This document shows positions 38,801-47,813 of a stretch of 64,000 bases of DNA, in pieces. The translations under genes were made by a program, and so were the position numbers. Each line of letters begins with the position of its first letter. Positions within the stretch are counted from its first letter, which is position 1. The notes beneath the pieces are model-generated. The model was not told where the DNA came from. It made no database searches and saw only the letters and a list, made by a program, of their open reading frames with translations. The stretch is from Allocoleopsis franciscana PCC 7113 (GTDB lineage Bacteria; Cyanobacteriota; Cyanobacteriia; Cyanobacteriales; Coleofasciculaceae): assembly GCF_000317515.1 (NCBI RefSeq), contig NC_019738.1:4738001-4802000 (forward strand), written 5' to 3'.

Positions 38801-39152
38801 CGTAAAATCCGATGTTGGCTTGAGATGTTACCCCTTCATGGTTAGCCCAATGGGGGTCTGCTAACACATCTTCAATCACCCACAAACGAGAATCCCAGCG
38901 TTCTCGTTGCAGGAGCGTTTGAGCGCATAACGCCAAGTAAGCCTCGGTTGAGTTGGGGTCTAAGCCAACTTGGGATTGAACCCACCCTCTTCTAACATCA
39001 ATGAAGCATAGTAGCGCGATCGGTGTTTGGCAAATGCAAGCTGCTAAGCGAGTCAAATCGTCAAAGGCAGCTTTGGAATTAGCTTCCAAACCTTGATACG
39101 GATCAAGCTGATCAAAGCTGATGGCTCTGTTCCCAAATAAAAGCGTTTTCAT
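35808..39152 (-). CDS. Large soluble sensor histidine kinase (GAF-PAS-PAS-GAF-GAF-kinase)
   Basis: 1114 residues, no membrane segment. Order: an N-terminal GAF (about 20-165), two PAS domains (about 205-320, with ENP-like [30 protein letters not shown], and 325-450), GAF domains at about 470-610 and 625-780, a short coiled coil, then the kinase. The phosphoacceptor His lies in [24 protein letters not shown] (about residue 830), followed by the N-box [19 protein letters not shown] and [10 protein letters not shown]. The GAF domains lack an obvious conserved Cys for bilin attachment, so light sensing is not shown. It has no receiver domain; a partner regulator is needed. Confidence 0.93.
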   Translation of the reverse strand: [1114 protein letters not shown]

Positions 39153-39899
39153 TGCTTTGCGTTCCTCTCCTCGCCGAAGCCAGGTTCTTTACGGTTTCTT
39201 GGCTTAATGGGGTTTTACTGAGTAACGGACGGTGTTGTCGCTTCCCTTTGTGGTCACAGCTTTTTTGTACAACGGCGATTCTGTTACTGTGAATAACCAG
39301 AGAATTTTTCCACAACGATGAAGTCAATTACTCTTAACGTCTTAAAGCCGATGTTCGCAGCCTTTGAACCCGTGTCACAGACTAAAATTTTTCTTGTTAT
39401 GAGCTTCTATGCAAGCTTTCCCCCGATTCGTCATCGGTTGATTACTTTAATCTTAACTAATTTTAGAACCTCTTTTCTAATCTTTATAAATCATATAAAA
39501 CCTTAAGAAATATAAAGTGCTTAAAAAAGTTATATAGCTGTCGTCATAAAGCTTAGGACAGATTGAACGGCTGTAAACGACTGCGTACCAGTAAAAAACC
39601 TTCTGCCTACTCCTGCCCAGAACGCTGCGCGAACTGCCTTTTGCTATATGACTAACCGAACTCAGGACTTTGAATTGAAATAGGGGTTAGTCAAAATAAT
39701 ACTCAAGGGAATAGAGCGCGTGAGTTGATAAGCAACTCAACTCAGCAATCAATTAATGCAGCGAGATATTTCAACGCCAAATCTAAAGATTAGATTGCAG
39801 TTTCTAACTTTAGGGTTGGCGAGGTACAAAATAACAGTAAGTATGAACTCAACAACAGTCCTTGAGTAATGTAAAGGCGTACTGAGAGGGGAAATACTG
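39153..39899. other. Long intergenic region with a MITE-like repeat
   Basis: 747 bp with no convincing gene. A 62-codon frame at 39318-39506 has no support. The MITE-like repeat at 39532-39649 takes up part of it. A nearby inverted pair GACTAACC/GGTTAGTC lies at about 39648-39690. The AGAGGGGAAAT before 39900 is the ribosome-binding region of the next gene. Confidence 0.6.
39532..39649. repeat. Dispersed MITE-like repeat, copy 2
   Basis: Related to 31145-31265 along its length, with the identical 20-mer CCCAGAACGCTGCGCGAACT at 39616-39635. Ends are perfect 7-bp inverted repeats ATATAGC (39532-39538) and GCTATAT (39643-39649). Confidence 0.78.
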
Positions 39900-40142
39900 A
39901 TGAAATTTTCACGTTTTAACAACAAAGCTCCCTCCCCAGCAGAACTTCAAGATTTAGAAAAACTCAAAGCTCTGATTGAGCGTGCTGTCGCAGACGGTAA
40001 AGTGACAAAGTATGAAATGGAGTCTATCCAGGCGGCGATGCGTGCTGATGGAAAAATCAGCTTTGAGGAACTGGAGTTATGTAGAGAACTGATCTGGGAA
40101 AAAATCCAAAACGGAGAACTGGAATACGACTGGTGGAATTGA
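39900..40142 (+). CDS. Small acidic helical protein, unknown function
   Basis: 80 residues with a clear AGGGG ribosome-binding site. PSPAELQDLEKLKALIERAVADGKVTKYEMESIQAAMRADGKISFEELELCRELIWEKIQNGELEYDWWN. Two DGK-containing loops (ADGKVTKYEME and ADGKISFEELE) are EF-hand or TerB-like in appearance but each loop is too short for a canonical EF-hand. It is convergent with the Ser/Thr kinase gene. Function unknown. Confidence 0.75.
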   Translation: MKFSRFNNKAPSPAELQDLEKLKALIERAVADGKVTKYEMESIQAAMRADGKISFEELELCRELIWEKIQNGELEYDWWN

Positions 40143-40157
40143 GCCAAATTGAGCGGA

Positions 40158-42287
40158 TCAACTCGGTGATTCAATCGGGGAAGATTCAGGCGTTGCCGAA
40201 CTCTCCGGTGTGGGTTCAGGGGGAGTCGCATTTTCGACGGTGAGTTCGAGTTGATAATTAACCGACCCAGAAGATTCTGATACGATCACAAACTCATATA
40301 AACCCGATTCTGGCAGTTCTCCTGACCATCTGCGATCGCGCGAATCTTCCAACAAGGTTGGCTTGCCGCTAGGACTATAAATGGAAAACAACACCCTACT
40401 TCCCGTTTGCAAGTTGGCAGTCATCACCTGACCCTTAGACAATTCAGCCAGGAAGACTTTGCCTCCTCCGGGTTTCAGGGTGCCAGTGACGGTTTTACTA
40501 ACAGCCTCTGGGTCAAACTCAATTCGCTCTAAAGCCTCTCTGGTTTTCAGTGCGGGGAGTGTATCTGCCACCATCGCTTGCCAGATCTGGAAGATGGGTT
40601 TGTTCCGAAAATTCTGATTCTCCTTCTGTTCGGGGAACGATTGAAAGAACTTGGCATCAACTAAGTCGTAAAGACTACGGCTACTGACACGTAGCTGATT
40701 GGCTTCGGCTTTGGCACGAGTGAGATCAGCCTCGGTATAGCTGCCTAATTGCCGTCGTGCGGGGGCACTTAACTTCAGGTTATCGAGTTGTCGGAGGACA
40801 TTGGAAGCGATCGCATCCCACTGTGCTCTAGCCTCAGCATCTTCTGGCCCCTCACCTAAAGTCTGACCTCGGCGATCGGGGTACTGAGTCCAATATTCCT
40901 CATTCACTAAGCTAGCGTAATAGTCATAGCGAATATCTAGGGCGACACGACGCTGCTGTAGACGTTCCTTGCGTTGTATTTCTTCGCGGGTAAATGGTGA
41001 GGATGGCTCCAGTGTGGGTTCAATCGTGGGCGAGACTGAACCCGTCTCGGTAGGCTGGGGTGGAATATTGTCAGATGGTACTTGGGACTTGATCCACCAA
41101 TTGCCCGCCAACCAGCCAATCCCACCCGCAACCGGAATCAGCACGAGCACCGCTATAATTTTCCCCCACCAACCGGAGGACGGATTATCGGTTGAACTGG
41201 GCGATGGTGTTGCAGGCACAAGGGGGGCAGAGGAATTATGAGCCGCTACCACCAAGGGAGGGGAAACTGCCATCGTTGCTTCCGTTGGAGGAGACGGAAG
41301 CTGAGTCGGGAGGTACGCCGGGGGTGGGGATTGTGCCGTGAGGGATTGCAGCACTTCCCGTGCACTTTGATAACGCTCCGTCGGATTGAGTTGGAGCATT
41401 TTATCCAGCACACTGCCTAGCTTGGGGCTGAGATTGACTTCCCGCCGCCAGTTCCATGCCGATGTGTTCGGGTCAATCAGCAGTTGCGGTTCCTTCCCTG
41501 TGAGCAACACTAATACCGTTGCCCCTAAAGCATAGAAATCACTGTGGGGATAGGCTATGCCTCCTTGCATTTGTTCGTGGGGCGCAAAGCCCACCTTCCC
41601 CAAGCGAGTGGCATGGGCGGGTGTACCACCGACAGGAGGTGACCCCATCACTTGAGAAGCGACCGATGCCGCGACTTGCTTAACCCCACCAAAGTCAATC
41701 AGCACAGGCAACCCATCCGTACTCCGCAAAATGAGATTATCGGGAGAAATATCCCGATGAATCACACCCAAGGAGTGGATGTATTCTAAAACCGGTAGGA
41801 TTTGCAGCAACAGTTGGGTAACTTCTGCTTCATTAAACCGTAGTCCTTGCTGCTTGCGAGTATCGAGTAAGGCGTGGTACGTTTGACCGACCACATAGTC
41901 TTGTACTAAAAATAAGCGCCCCTTGCTTCCTTGTTTGACGCGAAACATCTCTCGGAACTTGGGGATTTGGGGATGTTGCAATTTGTAGAGAATACCGGCT
42001 TCCCGCTCAAAGAGTTCCTCTGCTTTTTGCAGGGCGTAGGTTCCTTGAACTTGGGGGGCAAATTCCTTTAACACACAGGATTCATTAAACCGATTCAAGT
42101 CTTCGGCTAAATAGGTGCGTCCAAAGCCACCATGCCCTAATTCCCGGACAATACGGTAGCGACCCCCCATCACCATCCCAGCCTCAACACTTTGGGCATC
42201 CGGCTGGGTTAGCTTCTCGCCACACAGCCTGCAAAATCGATTTGCAGTGGGATTTTCATGTCCTTGAGAGCAATAGAGGGGAGCCAT
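40158..42287 (-). CDS. Membrane Ser/Thr protein kinase with N-terminal zinc ribbon and PPC-like C-terminus
   Basis: 709 residues from the ATG at 42287. A zinc-ribbon-like start (LYCSQGHENPTANRFCRLCG) precedes the kinase domain: glycine loop ELGHGGFGRTYLAED, catalytic lysine in CVLKEF, HRDISPDN and IDFGGVK, all intact. A Pro/Ser-rich linker leads to one transmembrane helix (IIAVLVLIPVAGGIGWLAGNWWI). Outside is a helical region shared with the next kinase (YDYYASLVNEEYWTQYPDRRGQTLGEGPEDAEARAQW...LSAPARRQLGSY). The C-terminal beta domain resembles PPC (VFLAELSKGQVMTANLQTG...SGLYEFVIVSES). Eukaryotic-type signalling; substrates unknown. Confidence 0.92.
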   Translation of the reverse strand: MAPLYCSQGHENPTANRFCRLCGEKLTQPDAQSVEAGMVMGGRYRIVRELGHGGFGRTYLAEDLNRFNESCVLKEFAPQVQGTYALQKAEELFEREAGILYKLQHPQIPKFREMFRVKQGSKGRLFLVQDYVVGQTYHALLDTRKQQGLRFNEAEVTQLLLQILPVLEYIHSLGVIHRDISPDNLILRSTDGLPVLIDFGGVKQVAASVASQVMGSPPVGGTPAHATRLGKVGFAPHEQMQGGIAYPHSDFYALGATVLVLLTGKEPQLLIDPNTSAWNWRREVNLSPKLGSVLDKMLQLNPTERYQSAREVLQSLTAQSPPPAYLPTQLPSPPTEATMAVSPPLVVAAHNSSAPLVPATPSPSSTDNPSSGWWGKIIAVLVLIPVAGGIGWLAGNWWIKSQVPSDNIPPQPTETGSVSPTIEPTLEPSSPFTREEIQRKERLQQRRVALDIRYDYYASLVNEEYWTQYPDRRGQTLGEGPEDAEARAQWDAIASNVLRQLDNLKLSAPARRQLGSYTEADLTRAKAEANQLRVSSRSLYDLVDAKFFQSFPEQKENQNFRNKPIFQIWQAMVADTLPALKTREALERIEFDPEAVSKTVTGTLKPGGGKVFLAELSKGQVMTANLQTGSRVLFSIYSPSGKPTLLEDSRDRRWSGELPESGLYEFVIVSESSGSVNYQLELTVENATPPEPTPESSATPESSPIESPS

Positions 42288-42498
42288 TGAAAATGCCAAA
42301 TCAATAATTAAGAGTGAAAGGCACAAGCGCGGATTTCCTCAAGCTGAAGCGATTGCGATTCAGCTATTGGGATTGGAATACCAGCGACTTGTATTCTGGC
42401 TTTTTGCGATCGCTCAGGGATCAGTTGCTTTTGCCCACGAACCATCAACAACGGACAGAAACACAAGTTTAGATTATGCCCACTAGATGCACAACAGG

Positions 42499-44283
42499 TT
42501 AATTCTTGCCCGTTTCGAGTTGACTCGCCCGATCCGAGAAGATCGCATACCAAATTTGACCGAATGTCTGTAAGTTCAGTTTCTCAATCCGTTGCTCAGG
42601 AAACAGTTGATTAAATGTTTTATCTGTTTGTTGACTGAGCTGGTTCATCGTGTAACCACCCAATTGACCTTGCTGGGCTTTACGCTGCCAACTTTGGTAA
42701 TCTCGTTGAGCATAACGTCCTAACTGGCGACGAGCCGCCGCACTAAGTTGAGCTTGTTCTAGTTTATCGAGCAAGTCCTCCGCTGTGTTGTGCCATGCCT
42801 TTCGTAATGCCGCATCTTCGGGTTTAAGTGTTAACGTTCGTCCCCGGACTTCTGGGTACTTCGTATAAAATACATCATTGACTAAATTGTTAAAATATGC
42901 ATCCGGAATGCCTAAGTCTTGACGGCGGCTTAACAGTTGGTTCATCCGCTTCTGCTCCGAAGCACTGGCAGAGCCACGGTCGGGTGTATTGTCGGATTGA
43001 ATACCTATAGGGTCTAAGCGGACTGAACGAATCATGGAACTCATCATCGCCCAACCCGCCCATCCGGTGACTAAAATCAAGCCTGCACCCACCCCCATCT
43101 TGAGCAACCACCCACCCAGCCCGTTGAGAACTTGCGGGGGTTTTGGTATCGGTTGAGGGTTAGGCTGTGCAGCAATGGGGCTGGGGGTAACTGGAACGGG
43201 TTTGGCAGGGGCTTTGGGAGCCACTACCAGTGTTCGCAGATGGGAGGCGATGGTGTTGAGGGCGAACGGACGTGGAGGAGGAGTGGGGTTGGGTGCGGGA
43301 GGGTTGGGGTTGGCTTTGAGGGCAACGACTTGTGTTTGCCGTTGGGACACAGGACTATGAGTGACAAGGGGAAGTTGGGATGGCAGGGCTTGCAGGACTT
43401 CATCGGCACTGGAAAAGCGATCGCTCGGTTTATGAGCTAACATTTTCTGCAACACCGCTTGCAGTTGAGAGGACACCTGAATGTCCTGTCCCCACCGCCA
43501 ATTGCCTTGGTAGATGTCATACAAATGCTGAGGTTCTTTGCCAGTTAGCAACACCAGGGCGGTTACCGCCAAACTGTACAAATCGCTGTTAACAAATACT
43601 TTCCCCTGTCGCAGTTGCTCCTCTGGGGCGTATCCCTTCTTACCCAATCGAGTTTGTAGTACCCCAAGCTGGGTAAAGTTGGAAACAGCGGTTGCCGCTA
43701 TTTCTTTGACACAGCCAAAGTCAATCAGTACCGGAAGCTGGTCTGAATTTCTCAGGATAATATTATCGGGAGAAATATCTCGATGAATCACGCCTTTGGC
43801 GTGAATGTACGAAAGTACGGGTAGCATTTGGCATATAAGTTGAATCGCTTCTGCCTCACTCAACCGCTTGCCGGACTTGAACAAATCGAAGTAGGTTTGA
43901 CCTTCCACGTAATCTTGCACCAAGAATAGGCAACCCGTACCGCCTCCAATATCGGCTGGAAACAATTCCCAAAATCTGGGCAATTGTGGGTGTTGAAGCT
44001 GATGGAGCACTCCCGCCTCTCGTTCAAATAATTCCTTGGCTTTGTGTAACTCAGAAGCCCCTTGAACTTGAGGAGCAAATTCCTTGAGGACACAGCGATC
44101 GCTAAAGCGTTGTAGTGCTTCGGCTAAATAAGTACGACCAAAACCCCCCTGTCCCAATTGGCTGACGATGCGATAACGCTTTTCCAGAACTTGTCCAGTA
44201 CCTAAGGGGAGACGTTGACCGCACTCTTGACAAAAGCGGTGACTGGAGTCGTTTTTGTGACCTTGGGAGCAATAGAGAGGCAT
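42499..44283 (-). CDS. Membrane Ser/Thr protein kinase with N-terminal zinc ribbon
   Basis: 594 residues from the ATG at 44283. Same plan as the downstream paralogue: PLYCSQGHKNDSSHRFCQECG zinc ribbon, kinase motifs QLGQGGFGRTYLAE, CVLKEFAPQVQG, HRDISPDNIIL and IDFGCVKE, a Pro-rich linker, one transmembrane helix (MGVGAGLILVTGWAGWAMM). The shared helical extracytoplasmic domain follows (YFNNLVNDVFYTKYPEVRGRTLTLKPEDAALRKAW...LSAAARRQLGRY). It ends there, without the PPC-like domain. The pair probably arose by tandem duplication; divergence suggests different inputs. Confidence 0.92.
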   Translation of the reverse strand: MPLYCSQGHKNDSSHRFCQECGQRLPLGTGQVLEKRYRIVSQLGQGGFGRTYLAEALQRFSDRCVLKEFAPQVQGASELHKAKELFEREAGVLHQLQHPQLPRFWELFPADIGGGTGCLFLVQDYVEGQTYFDLFKSGKRLSEAEAIQLICQMLPVLSYIHAKGVIHRDISPDNIILRNSDQLPVLIDFGCVKEIAATAVSNFTQLGVLQTRLGKKGYAPEEQLRQGKVFVNSDLYSLAVTALVLLTGKEPQHLYDIYQGNWRWGQDIQVSSQLQAVLQKMLAHKPSDRFSSADEVLQALPSQLPLVTHSPVSQRQTQVVALKANPNPPAPNPTPPPRPFALNTIASHLRTLVVAPKAPAKPVPVTPSPIAAQPNPQPIPKPPQVLNGLGGWLLKMGVGAGLILVTGWAGWAMMSSMIRSVRLDPIGIQSDNTPDRGSASASEQKRMNQLLSRRQDLGIPDAYFNNLVNDVFYTKYPEVRGRTLTLKPEDAALRKAWHNTAEDLLDKLEQAQLSAAARRQLGRYAQRDYQSWQRKAQQGQLGGYTMNQLSQQTDKTFNQLFPEQRIEKLNLQTFGQIWYAIFSDRASQLETGKN

Positions 44284-44381
44284 TGTACTAAAGGAGGGAT
44301 CAATGCTATTTCCGAGCGATTGCAACACGGAGCGAACTTCCTGTATCGTAAGCGTAATTTTTAACTCAACCAACTGGGAAG

Positions 44382-45881
44382 ATGCGAGAAGAACAACGTC
44401 ATCGGGCAGTTACGGCGTTTCAAGCGTTTCTAACCACACCCTTAGAGGAACAACTCCGACGGCATCAAACCACTTCTCCAGAATCGGCTGCCCTGGCGTT
44501 GTTTCACGATGTTGTGACTCATGTTCCGGCTTACAGAGCTTTTTTGACACAACAGGGCATCTCCTATAACTCCATCCAGACCTTTGAGGATTTCGCAAAC
44601 CTTCCCCTCATTACTAAAAATAACTACCATTCGTGTTACCCATTGACCGATTTGTGCCGGAATGGACAACTGGACTTATGCGATATGATTGCGGTTTCCT
44701 CCGGTTCCACGGGCAAACCCACATTTTGGCCCCGCTTCCTCACCGACGAACTCCAGATAGCGACACGCTTTGAACAGATTTTTCACGATAGCTTTCATGC
44801 CGACACTCGCCGTACCTTAGCCGTGATTTGCTTTAGCTTAGGGACATGGGTAGGCGGGATGTACACCACGAATTGCTGCCGCTATCTGGCGAGTAAGGGT
44901 TATCCGGTTACCGTTGTCACTCCTGGTAATAACAAAGACGAAATTTTCCGAGTGGTTCAGGAACTGGGTTTAAGCTTTGAGCAGGTGGTATTGCTGGGTT
45001 ATCCGCCCTTTCTGAAGGATGTGATTGATACTGGTATTGCTCGTGGGGTGGAGTGGCAACGGTATCAGATGAAGTGGGTAATGGCGGGAGAGGTGTTCAG
45101 CGAAGAGTGGCGGAGTTTAGTGGGGGAACGAGTTGGCTCAACGAATCCCTGTTATGATTCTGCTTCGCTGTATGGAACTGCTGATGCGGGGGTGTTGGGG
45201 AATGAAACCCCGTTGAGTATTTGCATTCGCCGTTTCTTAGCCAAGAATCCCGATGTTGCCAAGAGGCTATTTGGAGAATCGCGCTTGCCGACGTTGGTCC
45301 AGTATGACCCCCTCAGTCGCTTCTTTGAGGTGTATGAGGATACGCTGCTGTTTTCGGGAGATAACGGAATTCCCTTGGTGCGTTATCACATTTCGGATCA
45401 CGGGGGACTGATTGCTTATGAGGCGATGCTAGAGTTCTTAGCAGAATGGGGTTTTGACCCGGTGGCAGAGTTGCAAGAAGGCAGAGGGATTCATCCTTTA
45501 CCCTTTGTCTATGTGTTTGGGCGGTCTAATTTTACCGTTTCTTATTTTGGTGCGAATATCTATCCGGAGAATGTCACGGTTGGGTTAGAGCAACCCGTGA
45601 TTCGAGAGTGGGTGACGGGGAAGTTTGTGTTGCAAGTTAAGGAAGATGCGGATCAGGATCGGTTCTTATCGGTAGTGGTGGAGTTAGCGCCGGGAAGTGA
45701 AGCGAGTGACGAGAAACGGGATGCGATCGCTTCTTCCATTCTCTCCCAACTTTTGCGGCTTAATAGTGAGTTTGCCAACTATGTTCCTAAGCAGTATCAG
45801 TTGCCACAAGTAGAGCTGGCTCCGATGGGCGATCCAGAGTATTTTCCGCTGGGAGTTAAGCATCGCTATACTCGTAGCTAA
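44382..45881 (+). CDS. Phenylacetate-CoA ligase/CoF390 synthetase-like adenylating enzyme
   Basis: 499 residues, divergent from the kinases, with GGGAAG before the ATG. ANL-superfamily core: P-loop-like IAVSSGSTGKPTFWPR (about 103-118), then DSASLYGTADAGVLGNETPL and PLVRYHISDHGGL. It is nearest to the PaaK-type family, which activates carboxylates to acyl-AMP/CoA. The real substrate is not identifiable. The next gene, a phosphohexomutase, starts 38 bp later on the same strand. Confidence 0.8.
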   Translation: MREEQRHRAVTAFQAFLTTPLEEQLRRHQTTSPESAALALFHDVVTHVPAYRAFLTQQGISYNSIQTFEDFANLPLITKNNYHSCYPLTDLCRNGQLDLCDMIAVSSGSTGKPTFWPRFLTDELQIATRFEQIFHDSFHADTRRTLAVICFSLGTWVGGMYTTNCCRYLASKGYPVTVVTPGNNKDEIFRVVQELGLSFEQVVLLGYPPFLKDVIDTGIARGVEWQRYQMKWVMAGEVFSEEWRSLVGERVGSTNPCYDSASLYGTADAGVLGNETPLSICIRRFLAKNPDVAKRLFGESRLPTLVQYDPLSRFFEVYEDTLLFSGDNGIPLVRYHISDHGGLIAYEAMLEFLAEWGFDPVAELQEGRGIHPLPFVYVFGRSNFTVSYFGANIYPENVTVGLEQPVIREWVTGKFVLQVKEDADQDRFLSVVVELAPGSEASDEKRDAIASSILSQLLRLNSEFANYVPKQYQLPQVELAPMGDPEYFPLGVKHRYTRS

Positions 45882-45919
45882 TCAGCATTAATCATCGTTG
45901 TGTGAGGGAGCGTTTAACT

Positions 45920-47452
45920 ATGAACAATTTCGACTGGAAAAAACTCCAAAATGGTTCGGATATCAGAGGTGTTGCTCTGGAAGGAGTGGCGAATGAATCG
46001 GTAAACCTGACTCCCCAAGTTGCTAATATTTTGGGGAAAGCGTTTGTGAAGTGGCTGGAACAAAAAGTCGGGAAATCGGCTTCGGATTTAACGATTTCCG
46101 TAGGACGGGACAGTCGCTTGTCTGGCCCAGAATTAATGCAAGGAGTGATGGAGGGAATTTCTTCTATCGGTAGCCGTGTTTATGATTTTGCGATGGCGTC
46201 TACCCCTGCAATGTTTGTGAGTACCGTCACTTCAGGATTTGATTGTGATGGAGCCATTATGTTAACGGCGAGTCACTTACCTTTTAATCGTAATGGTTTA
46301 AAGTTTTTTACGGCTCAAGGAGGTTTGGAGAAAAAGGATATTTCAGATATTTTGGCATTGGCGGAAAAAAATGAGTTTGAAGAAGCTGTAGCTAAAGGTG
46401 CTATTGAACAGCATGATTTTATTTCCGTTTATGCGGATGGATTTGTGAATAAAATTCGTCAAGCGGTTAATCATCCCCAACATTTCGAGCAGCCACTCCA
46501 GGGATTAAGAATTATTGTCGATGCGGGAAATGGAGCCGGGGGTTTTTATGCCCAGAAAGTTTTAGCGCCGTTAGGAGCTGACACGACGGGGAGTCAATTT
46601 TTAGAGCCTGATGGCACATTTCCGAATCATATCCCTAATCCGGAAAATAAAGAGGCAATGGCTTCAATTTGTCAAGCGGTTATTGCTAATAAAGCAGATT
46701 TTGGGATTATTTTTGATACGGATGTCGATCGCGGAGCAGCAGTTGATCAGTTCGGAAAGGAGTTGAATCGGAATCGATTGATTGCTCTAATTTCTGCAAT
46801 TGTTCTGCGGGAACATCCTGGTTCTACTATTGTCACTGATTCAATTACTTCGGATGGTTTAACCCAATTCATCGAGGGGGAATTAAAGGGGGTTCATCAT
46901 CGATTTAAGCGAGGTTATAAGAATGTGATTAATGAGTCGATTCGCTTGAATCAAGAAGGACAGGACTCTTGGCTGGCGATTGAAACATCGGGTCATGGGG
47001 CGATGAAGGAAAATTACTTTTTGGATGACGGTGCGTATTTGGTAAGCAAGTTATTAATTGAGTTGGCTCAATCTAAGTTGCAAGGTAAGTCTTTGCCTGA
47101 TTTGATTGCGACTTTAAAGGAACCTGAGGAGAGTGAAGAATTTAGGCTCAAAATTGGCGTGCCTGATTTTAAATCTTACGGTCATGAGGTAATTAAAAAA
47201 CTTCAAGCCTTTGTCTCGGAACAATCGGATTGGACAGTTGTACCCAATAATTATGAGGGTATGCGTGTATCCTGCCGCTCATCAATGGAAGATGGATGGT
47301 TTTTGTTGCGCTTATCGCTTCATGACCCGGTGTTACCTTTAAATATTGAGTCTAATGTTAAAGGGGGGGTTTCTCAAATAGCAACTCGGCTGATAGCTTT
47401 TTTCCAGGATTTTGAATCTTTGGATATATCGGCTTTTTTTATACAAAGTTAG
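45920..47452 (+). CDS. Phosphohexomutase (phosphomannomutase/phosphoglucomutase family)
   Basis: 510 residues from the ATG at 45920; the frame opens at 45902. Start region SDIRGVALEG and DSRLSG, then the phosphoserine loop MLTASHLPFNRNGLKFF with the catalytic serine in TASH. Metal-binding FDTDVDRGA (Asp triad) near residue 270, and the sugar-binding ETSGHGAMKENYF near 355. C-terminal phosphate-binding RVSCRSSMEDGWFLLR is consistent with the family. It interconverts hexose 1- and 6-phosphates; mannose or glucose preference is not certain. Probably co-transcribed with the upstream PaaK-like gene. Confidence 0.93.
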   Translation: MNNFDWKKLQNGSDIRGVALEGVANESVNLTPQVANILGKAFVKWLEQKVGKSASDLTISVGRDSRLSGPELMQGVMEGISSIGSRVYDFAMASTPAMFVSTVTSGFDCDGAIMLTASHLPFNRNGLKFFTAQGGLEKKDISDILALAEKNEFEEAVAKGAIEQHDFISVYADGFVNKIRQAVNHPQHFEQPLQGLRIIVDAGNGAGGFYAQKVLAPLGADTTGSQFLEPDGTFPNHIPNPENKEAMASICQAVIANKADFGIIFDTDVDRGAAVDQFGKELNRNRLIALISAIVLREHPGSTIVTDSITSDGLTQFIEGELKGVHHRFKRGYKNVINESIRLNQEGQDSWLAIETSGHGAMKENYFLDDGAYLVSKLLIELAQSKLQGKSLPDLIATLKEPEESEEFRLKIGVPDFKSYGHEVIKKLQAFVSEQSDWTVVPNNYEGMRVSCRSSMEDGWFLLRLSLHDPVLPLNIESNVKGGVSQIATRLIAFFQDFESLDISAFFIQS

Positions 47453-47813
47453 AATTCCTGAGCTTGCTCCCCTGTTCCCCTACTCCTCTACTCCCCCGTC
47501 CTCGTATGAACTCCGGCACTGCTCCCCCACCGCCAACGGATGGGTTATTTTTGCCTGGGTACAGTAGGTGATTCCTCTGTAATTTGATACATTGTTCAAT
47601 CTAAAAAATTAAGATTTTACATACCTTTGGATACAGGATTTGAGAACGTTTGTAGCGTTAGCCTTCAATATAGAAGCGTTTCAAATACGTCTCTATTTTA
47701 AAGGGATGTAGCTTCTGCACAAGCAGATTTTGCTTGAATACTAACATTCGTTCGGTTTTGAAAAGATAACTTCAAAGCTCAGAATGCTTTCACCTAATTA
47801 AGAGGACAGAGCC
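47453..47813. other. Intergenic region, low complexity
   Basis: No gene seen. The first about 100 bp are C/T-rich (CTCCCC-type repeats), then AT-rich sequence without a recognisable element. Promoter of the next gene is expected at the right end. Confidence 0.4.

Noticed and set aside
35808-39152. Phytochrome-type photoreceptor kinase
   Set aside because: The GAF domains lack an evident bilin-binding Cys motif and there is no PHY domain; the protein is better described as a GAF/PAS sensor kinase.
39318-39506. Small hydrophobic plus-strand ORF
   Set aside because: No family, no clear ribosome-binding site, and AT-rich intergenic composition.
42308-42553. 81-codon minus-strand frame between the two Ser/Thr kinases
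   Set aside because: It overlaps the end of the upstream kinase in another frame and has no domain or ribosome-binding site.
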